Assembly: GCA_963729275.1 (NCBI GenBank)
Contig: CAVSNH010000013.1
Coordinates: forward strand, 1,240,001 to 1,304,000
Direction of reading: 5' to 3'
Source: CAVSNH01 sp963729275
GTDB taxonomy: Bacteria > Actinomycetota > Acidimicrobiia > Acidimicrobiales > RAAP-2
Length of the DNA stretch: 64,000 nucleotides
The position numbers and the translations under genes were made by a program. The stretch's first letter is position 1, and every line of letters begins with the position of its first letter. A model generated the notes under the pieces. It had not been told where the DNA came from, ran no database searches, and worked only from the letters and a program-made list of their open reading frames with translations. Shown here in pieces: positions 17,874 through 26,371 of the stretch.

Positions 17874-18884
17874 GTGCGGGTTGAGGGATCGGTGACGTCT
17901 CTGTCGTGGATTCCGTCCGAGGCGGTGCGGGGCGGCACCCGGGTGGCCTTCGACGCGGGCGTGACCCATTACGACGAGCCACCACCGGACGTGATCAAGG
18001 ACCTCGGAGCCCTCGAGGGTCTGCGAAAGGCCGATCGCTTCCGGTTCGCCAACCGGCTGGCGGCATGGGCCGAGTTCGACGCCTCGGGACAGCCGGTCGA
18101 CGCCGGCTACCTGCACGGTGGGCTCATGGGGTCGACCACGGTCGCCGTGGGCTGGTTGCGCCGTGAGTTCGAGGCGATCGCCCTGCCCGACCTTCAGGAA
18201 CCGCCCGAGAAGGGTGACGGATGGGTCCGGTTCACCCAGACCGCCGGCGGTCGAACGGGACTGCCGGCGCCCCGCCGGGTCCGCCGGCGCCCCTTCATCC
18301 AGTGGCAGGCCCCCCTGTGCTGGTCGACGCTCAAGTTGACCCTCTACCCCGACCGCCCGCCGAGCTTCGAGGTGCTCGGGGCGAGCCGGTTCCCGCGGCA
18401 TTGGGTCTACGACCACGAGGGCAAGCTGGCGGCCAAGTCCGGCCTGACCGACTTCCGCGACTGGTACCGGAAGTCATTCGGCAAGCACACCCCGTGGGGC
18501 GAGACGGATTCGCCCGCATTGGTCACCGCCGTCGAGACGGCGCTCGAGCGGGCGTTGTCGGTGGAGATGATGGATCGCCGCTCGAAGCCCAGCTTTCGGA
18601 AGCTGCGAGAGGGTCAGACCCTCGTGAGCGAGGGTGACGAGGGCACCGATGTGTTTCTGGTCCTCGACGGCGTCATGCGGGTGGAGAAGGGCGGCGAACG
18701 GCTGGCCGAATACGGGCCTGGGGCCATCTTGGGGGAGCGGGCCGGCCTCGAGGCCGGCCGGCGCAACTCGACCCTGGTGGCGGTCACCCCCTGCCGGGTG
18801 GCCGTCGTCCCTCACGAGGTGCTCGATAAGGACCAGCTCCGGGAGTTGGCCAAGGGTCACGGAGGCGGCGCCGGCTCGCCTTGA
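17874..18884 (+). CDS. Cyclic nucleotide-binding domain protein with conserved actinobacterial N-terminal domain
   Basis: A 336-residue soluble protein. The first ~230 residues form a domain I cannot name; its opening VEGSVTSLSWIPSEAV looks like the N-terminus of a conserved actinobacterial family and sets the start at GTG 17874. The frame is open 93 codons further upstream, but that part overlaps the divergent gene. The C-terminal ~90 residues are a CAP-type cNMP-binding domain: LVSEGDEGTDVFLVLDG, then the phosphate-binding cassette GERAGLEAGRRNSTL with Gly-Glu and Arg. No DNA-binding helix-turn-helix follows, so it is not a CRP regulator. It presumably responds to cAMP made by one of the nearby cyclases. 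Confidence 0.8.
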   Translation: MRVEGSVTSLSWIPSEAVRGGTRVAFDAGVTHYDEPPPDVIKDLGALEGLRKADRFRFANRLAAWAEFDASGQPVDAGYLHGGLMGSTTVAVGWLRREFEAIALPDLQEPPEKGDGWVRFTQTAGGRTGLPAPRRVRRRPFIQWQAPLCWSTLKLTLYPDRPPSFEVLGASRFPRHWVYDHEGKLAAKSGLTDFRDWYRKSFGKHTPWGETDSPALVTAVETALERALSVEMMDRRSKPSFRKLREGQTLVSEGDEGTDVFLVLDGVMRVEKGGERLAEYGPGAILGERAGLEAGRRNSTLVAVTPCRVAVVPHEVLDKDQLRELAKGHGGGAGSP

Positions 18885-19083
18885 TGGCCGGGCCGCGGCG
18901 CCTGGAAACGGCTACCGGCTGCGCTGGTACGGGCGCTGACGGGCGCTGACGGGGTCAAAAGGCCGTCGACCGTTCGCATCGCGAGCCTGGCTGGCTTAGC
19001 CTGTCGGCACTCGGCGGGTGGCGTTGACTCGGGGCCAGAGGCTCCTACACCGGCCGAGCAGTGAATCGGCGAGGAGGGGTCCG

Positions 19084-22000
19084 ATGTCGTTCGGAGTGAG
19101 GGAGGCCCGGCGGGCCTCATCCTGGGAAGCGTTGCGGTGCGCGGTGGCGGTGCTGCTGATGGCGGGGGCGGGCGTGCTCACGCCGATCGTCCTGGCCACG
19201 ATCACCTCGAGCCCGGCTGCGGCGGAGAGCTTGACGGCGACGGTCAGCCTCGGGTTCTCACCGGTGGCCGTGGCCACCAATCCCGACGGCGACATCTTCG
19301 TGGCCGACCCCAACGGCAATATCGACGTCTGGTCTCCCACGTCCACGACGCTCTACGGGACAACGGTGCCGGCCGACACCGTGACCACACTCGTCGACGA
19401 GAGCCAGCCGACCGACTCGTTGACCTACCACGACGGTGACCTCTGGATCTCTTCCGCCGTCAACGGGTCGGGGTTCGTGCAGGTGCTCTCCGCCACCGGT
19501 GGCAACTACTTCGGGGTCACCGTGCCGGCGAACACCGCGACGACCGTCGTGAACGGCATCGGCTCCGAGGAGGTCGCCTTCGACGCGTCGGGGAACCTCT
19601 ACATCGCCAACGGTGGATCCGAAACCTACAACGGCGGGGTCTACGTGCTGCCCGTCTCGAGCGGCCCCCTCTATGGTCAGTCGGTCACGGCCGACAACCT
19701 GACCCAGCTCACCACCGACCAAGCCTACGGGATCGCCATCAATTCCACGTCCGGCAACATCTACTACAGCACCGGGAACACCGCGCCGCAGGCCGTGTGG
19801 GCGCTCACCGACACGAGCGGGACCGTCTTCGGGGTGTCGGTCACCGCCGACACCCCGACCCAGCTCTTCGACAGTGTGGGCGGGCTGACCTTCCCGTACC
19901 AGGGCTTCAACCCCGACCAGATGACCCTCGACAGCGCCGGGAACCTATACGTGATCAACGCGTACACGGCGGTGATGGTCGACGCGGCGACCTCGGGTAC
20001 CTACGTCGGCACGAGCGTGACGGCCGACCAACCGACTCAGTTGAACATGGCCGTCGACGCGTTGCAGGCCACCTTCGACGGCTCCGGCGACCTGCTCCTC
20101 GCCGATGTCAACGACGACGCCATCGTCACCGCCACCACCCCCACGGCGTCCATGAGCGCTCTTTACGTGACGGGCCCCCTCTCCAACCCGACGATCACCA
20201 TCGACGGCTCCGGCTTCGGCAGCCAGCCGAGCGGCGTGGCGGCCGGCTGCAACGGGAGCGGGGACGACTACATGCTGAGCCAATTCATGCTGTGGGACGT
20301 CCAGCAAGGCTGGCAGGTCGGGTACCCCGGCGACTGCATCGGGATGCAGGTGTCCTCGTGGACGCCCACCCAGGTGGTCTTTAGCTTCGGCAGCTACTAC
20401 TCCCAGTACAACCCGATCAGCGTGGGCGACACTCTGCTGGTTGGGCTACAAGGCGACTACGCCAACTTCCTCGTCGGGCCCGTGGTGAAGTCGGTGGTGC
20501 CCGACATCGGTCCCGATTCGGGCGGCACGACGGTGACCATCTCGGGCACCGGCTTCACCGGGGCCACGGCCGTCGACTTCGGTGCCGGCAACTCAGCCGG
20601 CTACACGGTGAACTCCGACACTTCCATCACCGCCACCTCGCCCGAAGGGGCGACGGGAACGGTGGACGTGACCGTCACCACCCCTGTCGGGACCTCGCCC
20701 ACGAGCTCGGCCGACCAGTTCACCTACACGAACGACATCTCGTCCGGGTACACGTGCTCGGTGCCCGGCTTCGGCTCGGCCAGCTTCGGCGTCGACACCA
20801 CCGAGTCACCGGCGCCGCCCACGTCGCAGGACGCCGGCGCCAGCTTCCAGGAGACGTTGGCCAGCCAGATGACCATCCCGGCACCGGTCGACGAGTACTA
20901 CGCCAGCCTGGGGGCCACGTCCCTCACCCTCGAGTCCCAGTCGACCACCGAGAACGGGCTGGCGTCTCCGGACGGCTCGGTCAGCGGGGCGGTCGACCCC
21001 AGCTCGGAGACGGCTTCGGCGACGAACATGCCCCAGACGTTGAGTCCGCTCGGTAATGCGCCGATCACCTACTCGGCAGCCAACAATCCGGTGACCTGGC
21101 AGACGGGTCCCTCCACGGGGACCGTCTACCTGACCCCGGGTGACGTCAGCATCGTCCTGACCTATGTCGTGAGCGGCACTCCGACGACGTCGACCATCTC
21201 GTGCACGCCGCCGTCCAACGAGGGCACGCTGGACACGACCGTCGTAAACATGGCGGCGGCCCGCGCCACCGTCCAAGTACCCACGTCCACCCCACCGGTG
21301 CAGTCGAATGTCACGGCCGGCTCGGATGACGGGTGGAGCTTCACCGTGTCCAACACATCCCAAGCCAAGGTCACCGGATTGCAGACCCAGGTCACCATCA
21401 GTGACGGGAACCCCACACCCCCGTCCTTCGACACGGCGGCCATCACCGCTTCTGGGACGAACGGGTGCAGGGTGACGTCGCCCGGCGTGCTCACCTGCAC
21501 GGAGAACAACTTGGCCGCCGGTGCCACGGACACCGTCAACGTACTGATCGACACCTCCGGGTTGGCGGATGGAGTTGCGGTCACCGGCTCGGTCGCGGTC
21601 ACCTCCACCAACGCCGCCCCGGCCAGCGACAGCCTCGGGCAGTTCTCGCTGGTCACCGTCAACAACGGCTCCGACATAGTGGGCGTCCCGGGCATCCCGG
21701 TGACGTCCAGTACCGGCCCCTTGTCACAGACCGGTGGGAACGTGAAGCTGACCCTGCCCAAGAAGAAGATCCCGCCGATGGGGCCCATGGCCCAGGCCGT
21801 GACCTCGGAGGCCGGCGGCGGGACGGTCAAGCCGCCGCCGGTCGGGATGACCCTCGAGTCGCTGCCATCGTCGGACGAACCGGCGCTGTGCCCGCCGGCC
21901 GACCACTGTCCCGCCGACGTCATCGAGGTGGAGGGCAACTTCTCGTCCTACGTGAGCCAGGCCCATCCGGTCAGCGCCGTCATCAAGATCTACTTCGGCA

Positions 22001-22203
22001 GTTCCGTGCCCTCGGGCCTCAACATGTACATGCTCGAGTTCAGCGGGTCGGTGGTCAAGCTGCCCGCCTGCGTGAAGACGTCGGGCGATTACAACACGCC
22101 CTGCGTGAAGGGGAAGCAGAAGACGATCGGCTCCTCGGGCGACCTGTCGGTCCAGGACACCGTCCTCTTCACCGCCAATGACCCGGGATTCACCTTCCGC
22201 TGA
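19084..22203 (+). CDS. Large exported NHL-like/IPT-TIG domain protein
   Basis: A 1039-residue exported protein. The signal peptide (hydrophobic core about residues 22-44) ends at AAAE. Residues ~50-370 hold about six degenerate propeller-like repeats with phrases such as GVSVTADTPTQL and GQSVTADNLTQL. An IPT/TIG immunoglobulin-like domain follows (VPDIGPDSGGTTVTISGTGF), then beta-rich Thr/Ser-rich domains to the C-terminus. No sortase signal or membrane anchor is seen. ATG at 19084 is chosen for GAGGAGGGG just upstream. Such proteins are usually surface or adhesion factors. Its last 26 bp overlap the start of the cyclase gene, suggesting coupled transcription, though a functional link is not shown. 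Confidence 0.8.
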   Translation: MSFGVREARRASSWEALRCAVAVLLMAGAGVLTPIVLATITSSPAAAESLTATVSLGFSPVAVATNPDGDIFVADPNGNIDVWSPTSTTLYGTTVPADTVTTLVDESQPTDSLTYHDGDLWISSAVNGSGFVQVLSATGGNYFGVTVPANTATTVVNGIGSEEVAFDASGNLYIANGGSETYNGGVYVLPVSSGPLYGQSVTADNLTQLTTDQAYGIAINSTSGNIYYSTGNTAPQAVWALTDTSGTVFGVSVTADTPTQLFDSVGGLTFPYQGFNPDQMTLDSAGNLYVINAYTAVMVDAATSGTYVGTSVTADQPTQLNMAVDALQATFDGSGDLLLADVNDDAIVTATTPTASMSALYVTGPLSNPTITIDGSGFGSQPSGVAAGCNGSGDDYMLSQFMLWDVQQGWQVGYPGDCIGMQVSSWTPTQVVFSFGSYYSQYNPISVGDTLLVGLQGDYANFLVGPVVKSVVPDIGPDSGGTTVTISGTGFTGATAVDFGAGNSAGYTVNSDTSITATSPEGATGTVDVTVTTPVGTSPTSSADQFTYTNDISSGYTCSVPGFGSASFGVDTTESPAPPTSQDAGASFQETLASQMTIPAPVDEYYASLGATSLTLESQSTTENGLASPDGSVSGAVDPSSETASATNMPQTLSPLGNAPITYSAANNPVTWQTGPSTGTVYLTPGDVSIVLTYVVSGTPTTSTISCTPPSNEGTLDTTVVNMAAARATVQVPTSTPPVQSNVTAGSDDGWSFTVSNTSQAKVTGLQTQVTISDGNPTPPSFDTAAITASGTNGCRVTSPGVLTCTENNLAAGATDTVNVLIDTSGLADGVAVTGSVAVTSTNAAPASDSLGQFSLVTVNNGSDIVGVPGIPVTSSTGPLSQTGGNVKLTLPKKKIPPMGPMAQAVTSEAGGGTVKPPPVGMTLESLPSSDEPALCPPADHCPADVIEVEGNFSSYVSQAHPVSAVIKIYFGSSVPSGLNMYMLEFSGSVVKLPACVKTSGDYNTPCVKGKQKTIGSSGDLSVQDTVLFTANDPGFTFR

Positions 22204-25200
22204 GCCACCAGGACCACCCGGGACCGGCGGTGGGCCCAGGGGCTCCGGCGGCGTTGACGGCATCGGCCACGGTGAGGCGACCGGCGTCGGGCTGATCGGA
22301 AGCGAGACCGCGGCCCGGGCCGAGGACCTCCTCCCCTACCTCGCGGCCCCAGCCATCGAATGGGCCCGATCGGACGATCCCGAGGATGGAGTCGCCCGCT
22401 GGCAGGCCGTCGAAGGGACGATGGTCTTCGGCGACGTCTCCGGCTTCACCAACATGTCCGAGCGCCTGGCCCGGCACGGGAAGGTGGGTGCCGAGGAGGT
22501 GGCCGAAGGCATCAATACCTGCTTTGAGCAGCTCCTCGACGTTGCCCACGGACACGGGGGGACCCTCATCAAGTTCGGCGGTGACGCGCTGTTGCTCCTC
22601 TTCACCGGCGACGACCACGCGCACCGGGCGGCGCACGCGGCCATCGGCATGCGGGCTCGCTTGCGCTATGCCGGCCGCTTGCAGACGACCGCCGGCCAGG
22701 TGACGCTCCGCATCTCGATCGGGGTGCACAGCGGCACCTTCGACCTGTTTCTGGTGGGTGGCTCGCACCGAGAGCTCGTGGTGGCGGGTCCGGGGGCCAC
22801 GGCCACGGTGGCCGCGGAGGGGGCGGCCACGGCCGGCGAGATCGTGATGAGCAAGGAGACCGCGGATCTCCTCCCCTCCCGGGCCCGGGGCCCGGAACGG
22901 CCGGGTGGCTTCTTGCTGCGCGCCCCGTCCGAGGCCAGGCTACCGACGAGTGTGACGCTCCCACCGGCGACCGACGCCGATCTGTCCCGCTACGTGCCGA
23001 CGGCCATTCGCCGCCACCTGCTCGAGGGGGGCCGCGAGCCAGAGCACCGGACGGCCACGGTCGCCTTCCTGCACTTCGACGAGACCGACTCCATGGTGGC
23101 CGAGGTCGGCGGCCCGGGCCTGGCCGAGCGGCTCGACGCCGTCGTGCGGGCCGCACAGCGCGCCGCCGACGAGCACGGGGTCACCTTCCTCGGGACGGAC
23201 ATCGATCACGATGGCGGCAAGATCATCCTCACCGCCGGCGTCCCGCGGCGGGTGGGCGACGACGAGCAGCGAATGCTCCTCGCCTTGCGTCAGGTGGTCG
23301 ACGAGCCACTTCCGCTCCGGCTTCGGGTCGGGGTCAACACCGGGCCGGTGTTCGCCGGCGACATCGGGACCCGGTTCCGGCGAACGTTCACGGTCATGGG
23401 CGACACGGTCAACCTTGCCGCTCGCCTGATGGCCCGCGCTGACCCCGACCAGGTGCTGTCCACGGCATCCGTGCTCGACCGCTCTTCTGCCGGCTTCGAG
23501 GTGATACCGCTCCTCCCCTTCACGGTCAAGGGAAAGAAACAGCCGGTGCGGGCCTTTGCCGTCGGCGCGGTTGGACGAGGGCACCGAGCACGGCGCGACC
23601 ATCTCCCGCTGGCGGGAAGGGAGCACGAGCTGGCCGCCATGCGCGACGACCTCGATGCCGTCCGCGACGGCGCCGGGCGGGTCCTCGAGCTGGTCGGCGA
23701 CCACGGCACGGGCAAGTCGCGACTAGCCGAGGTCTTCCTGTATGCGGCGGGCGACATGGAGTCGACCACCGTGGTGTGCGAGCGCTACGAGTCGACCACG
23801 CCGTACGCGACGTTCTGGATGCTCGGCCGGTGGCTGCTCGGCCTGGGTGTCGACGACCCGCCCGAGCTAGTCGGCCGGCGCCTGCAGGAGTACCTCGACC
23901 GACACGTGCCGACGCTCGCCCCGTTGATATCCCTGCTCGGAACGGTGCTCGACCTCGACATCCCCGACCCCCCGGCGTTGTCCGCCTTCGAGCCCGAGTT
24001 CCGTCGCCGCGCCGTCGCCGACACCGCGGCCCGATTCGTCCTGGAGGCCCTCTCACGACCGGTGGCGCTGGTCATCGAGGACGCGCACTTCATGGACCCG
24101 GCATCCCAAGACATCATGGCCCTCATCGCCCACGGCCTCGCCGAGCACCCGGGAGCTGTGTGCCTCACCCGGCGAGAGACCGGCGAGGGATTTGTCACCG
24201 AGGACGCCCCGCACACCCGTCGGCTGTCGCTCGGACCGCTCACCACGAGCCAGGCGGCGGAGGCCCTTATCGTGGCCGCCGACGAGAACCCCCTGCTCCC
24301 CTACGAGATCCGCCTACTGGCCGACCGCAGCATGGGCAATCCCCTCTTCCTCGAGGAGCTCTGGCGTGCGCACCGGGAGGGTGCCTCCGCCGAAGCCCTC
24401 CCCGACTCGGTCGAGGCGGCCGTCGGCGCGCAGATCGACCGGCTCGCTCCCCAGGATCGCCACCTCCTACGGTGTGCGGCCGTCCTCGGCACGACGTTCG
24501 TGGAGCGCGACCTCCAGGAGGTGCTGGCGCTCGAGGGCCAGCCGGCAGCAGCGGCACCGGTTCCGGGGCCGACCGGATTGCCGTCCGCACTCGGCGAGTT
24601 CCTGGCTGTCGACGACTTGGGCAACGTGCGCTTCCGGTCGGCTCTCGTCCGCGAGTGCGCCTACGAGGGGCTGCCGTACCGTCGCCGCCGGGAGCTCCAT
24701 GGTCGGGCTGCCGAGACCCTCGAGTCCCGGGTCGGGGAGGAGGCCGAGGCGGCGCTCCTCTCGCTCCACTATTTCCATGCCCAGCGCTATCCGGAGGCCT
24801 GGCGGGGTGCGCGGCTCGCCGCCCAGCGGGCCGGCGAACTGTACGCCAACATCGAGGCCGCCACCCTCTACCAGCGGGCCCTGGCCTGTGTCCCCCGACT
24901 CCCCGACCTCGACCCGGTCGACGTGGCTTCGACTTGGGAGCTACTGGGCGATGCCCGCGAGAGGGCGGGGAATTTCGGGGGGGCGACACAGGCCTACCGC
25001 CGAGCCCGTCGCACCATCCCCGCCGATGTCGTTGCCCAGGCCGAGCTCTGTCTCAAGGAGGCCTGGATGGCCGAGCGGCGGGGACGGTATTCGGAGGCCA
25101 TCCGCTGGATCGGCCGCGGTCTGCGCACCATCGAGGGCGCATCGGGGACGCTTGCCGGATGCAGGCGGGCCCAGCTGATGACCTGGTACGCGGCGATGCG

Positions 25201-26191
25201 GCAGGGTCAGGGACGAAGCACCGAGGCGGTCGAGTGGGGCGAGAGGGCGGTCACCGAGGCTCGGTCGTCAGGGGACCGCGATGCCGAGGCCCACGCGCTG
25301 TCCATCCTCGATTGGGCCTGGGTCACCCTGGGTCATCCCGAGCGCGCCGTCCATTCCGGCGACGCCCTGGCCATCTACCGGGAGCTGGGCGACCTCGGCG
25401 GCGAGGCGCATGTGCTCAACAACATGGGCGGATTCGCCTACTTCCGCGGGGAGTGGGACGACGCCATCTCCCTCTACGGTCAAGGGCGGGACATCCGAAT
25501 GACGACGGGCAACGACGTCGTGGCGGCCATCGGCACCTTCAACATCGGCGAGATCCTCGCCGACCAGGGGCGCAACGACGAGGGTCGCGCCCAGCTGCGC
25601 GAGTCGCTTCAGGTCCTCCGGGCGGCCGGCTACCCCTGGGGCATCGCCTATGCGACCATGCTGCTCGGGCGCCTCGAAGCGAGGATGGGGGCCTTCGAGG
25701 ACGCCCATCGGCATTTCGAGGCCGCTCGCCGTCAGTTCCTGGAAGCCGGAACCGAGGCCGCGGCCGTCGAGGTCCAGTCCATGACGGCCGAATGCCTGAT
25801 CCTCGAAGGACGAGCCGACGATGCCCTCGAGCTTGCCGATCACCTTCTGGCCAAGGTGGTCGCCCACGGCTCGGGTCGCGGCACCGCCCTCATCGAGCGT
25901 GTCCGTGGGTATGCGTTGGCGCAGCATGGCGACGTGATCGGCGCCCGCGCCGCCTTCGAGGTCAGCCGGGCCAGCGCCGAGGCCCTGGACGCCGACTACG
26001 AGCTGGTACTGACCCTCGACGGGCTCCACGCCGTCGCCGTCTCGAGCGGTGACCAGTCGGCCGCCCTCGAACTGGGCGCCCGGATCGACGCGCTCACCGC
26101 CAAGCTCGGCATCGTGAGCCTTCCCGTCGTGCCCATGGAGGCGTCGGTGGCCGGCGACTCGGCCTCGGTGGTCGTCGGGGCCCCGGCATAG
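22178..26191 (+). CDS. Tandem-domain class III nucleotidyl cyclase-AAA ATPase-TPR protein (soluble adenylyl cyclase-like)
   Basis: A 1337-residue soluble protein with two cyclase homology domains, an AAA/NB-ARC-like ATPase and a TPR-rich C-terminus. Domain 1 (about 80-235) has both metal Asps (D86 in FGDVSGF, D136 in IKFGGDALL) but lacks the Asn/Arg pair. Domain 2 (about 290-465) has N412 and R416 (MGDTVNLAARL) but a degraded metal site (DIDHDGGK). One composite active site is therefore expected, as in mammalian soluble adenylyl cyclase. Walker A is GDHGTGKS (507-514); Walker B is ALVIEDAHF. The usual base-selecting Lys of domain 2 is not conserved, so nucleotide specificity is uncertain. The ATG at 22178 is the only upstream start in frame. 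The next gene encodes a cNMP-binding patatin fusion. Confidence 0.9.
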   Translation: MTRDSPSAEPPGPPGTGGGPRGSGGVDGIGHGEATGVGLIGSETAARAEDLLPYLAAPAIEWARSDDPEDGVARWQAVEGTMVFGDVSGFTNMSERLARHGKVGAEEVAEGINTCFEQLLDVAHGHGGTLIKFGGDALLLLFTGDDHAHRAAHAAIGMRARLRYAGRLQTTAGQVTLRISIGVHSGTFDLFLVGGSHRELVVAGPGATATVAAEGAATAGEIVMSKETADLLPSRARGPERPGGFLLRAPSEARLPTSVTLPPATDADLSRYVPTAIRRHLLEGGREPEHRTATVAFLHFDETDSMVAEVGGPGLAERLDAVVRAAQRAADEHGVTFLGTDIDHDGGKIILTAGVPRRVGDDEQRMLLALRQVVDEPLPLRLRVGVNTGPVFAGDIGTRFRRTFTVMGDTVNLAARLMARADPDQVLSTASVLDRSSAGFEVIPLLPFTVKGKKQPVRAFAVGAVGRGHRARRDHLPLAGREHELAAMRDDLDAVRDGAGRVLELVGDHGTGKSRLAEVFLYAAGDMESTTVVCERYESTTPYATFWMLGRWLLGLGVDDPPELVGRRLQEYLDRHVPTLAPLISLLGTVLDLDIPDPPALSAFEPEFRRRAVADTAARFVLEALSRPVALVIEDAHFMDPASQDIMALIAHGLAEHPGAVCLTRRETGEGFVTEDAPHTRRLSLGPLTTSQAAEALIVAADENPLLPYEIRLLADRSMGNPLFLEELWRAHREGASAEALPDSVEAAVGAQIDRLAPQDRHLLRCAAVLGTTFVERDLQEVLALEGQPAAAAPVPGPTGLPSALGEFLAVDDLGNVRFRSALVRECAYEGLPYRRRRELHGRAAETLESRVGEEAEAALLSLHYFHAQRYPEAWRGARLAAQRAGELYANIEAATLYQRALACVPRLPDLDPVDVASTWELLGDARERAGNFGGATQAYRRARRTIPADVVAQAELCLKEAWMAERRGRYSEAIRWIGRGLRTIEGASGTLAGCRRAQLMTWYAAMRQGQGRSTEAVEWGERAVTEARSSGDRDAEAHALSILDWAWVTLGHPERAVHSGDALAIYRELGDLGGEAHVLNNMGGFAYFRGEWDDAISLYGQGRDIRMTTGNDVVAAIGTFNIGEILADQGRNDEGRAQLRESLQVLRAAGYPWGIAYATMLLGRLEARMGAFEDAHRHFEAARRQFLEAGTEAAAVEVQSMTAECLILEGRADDALELADHLLAKVVAHGSGRGTALIERVRGYALAQHGDVIGARAAFEVSRASAEALDADYELVLTLDGLHAVAVSSGDQSAALELGARIDALTAKLGIVSLPVVPMEASVAGDSASVVVGAPA

Positions 26192-26371
26192 GAGCCTGCA
26201 TCACCGGGGCCCGTCGATCCGATCCCGCCAATGTGGCCACGGCGACCGTGTTGTTGGTCAGACGACCTGCCAGAATCGGGGGGGCTCCGCAAGTGACACG
26301 GTGACGACCCTCGTCAGCTTCGGTGGCTGCAGTACCGGAACAATGCAGGGTAACGAGCAAGGGGGAGCGCG

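Noticed and set aside
23776..26052. A 758-codon plus-strand frame inside the cyclase-AAA-TPR gene
   Set aside because: Arg/Pro/Gly-rich translation in the +2 frame of a gene with clear motifs; no recognisable domain.
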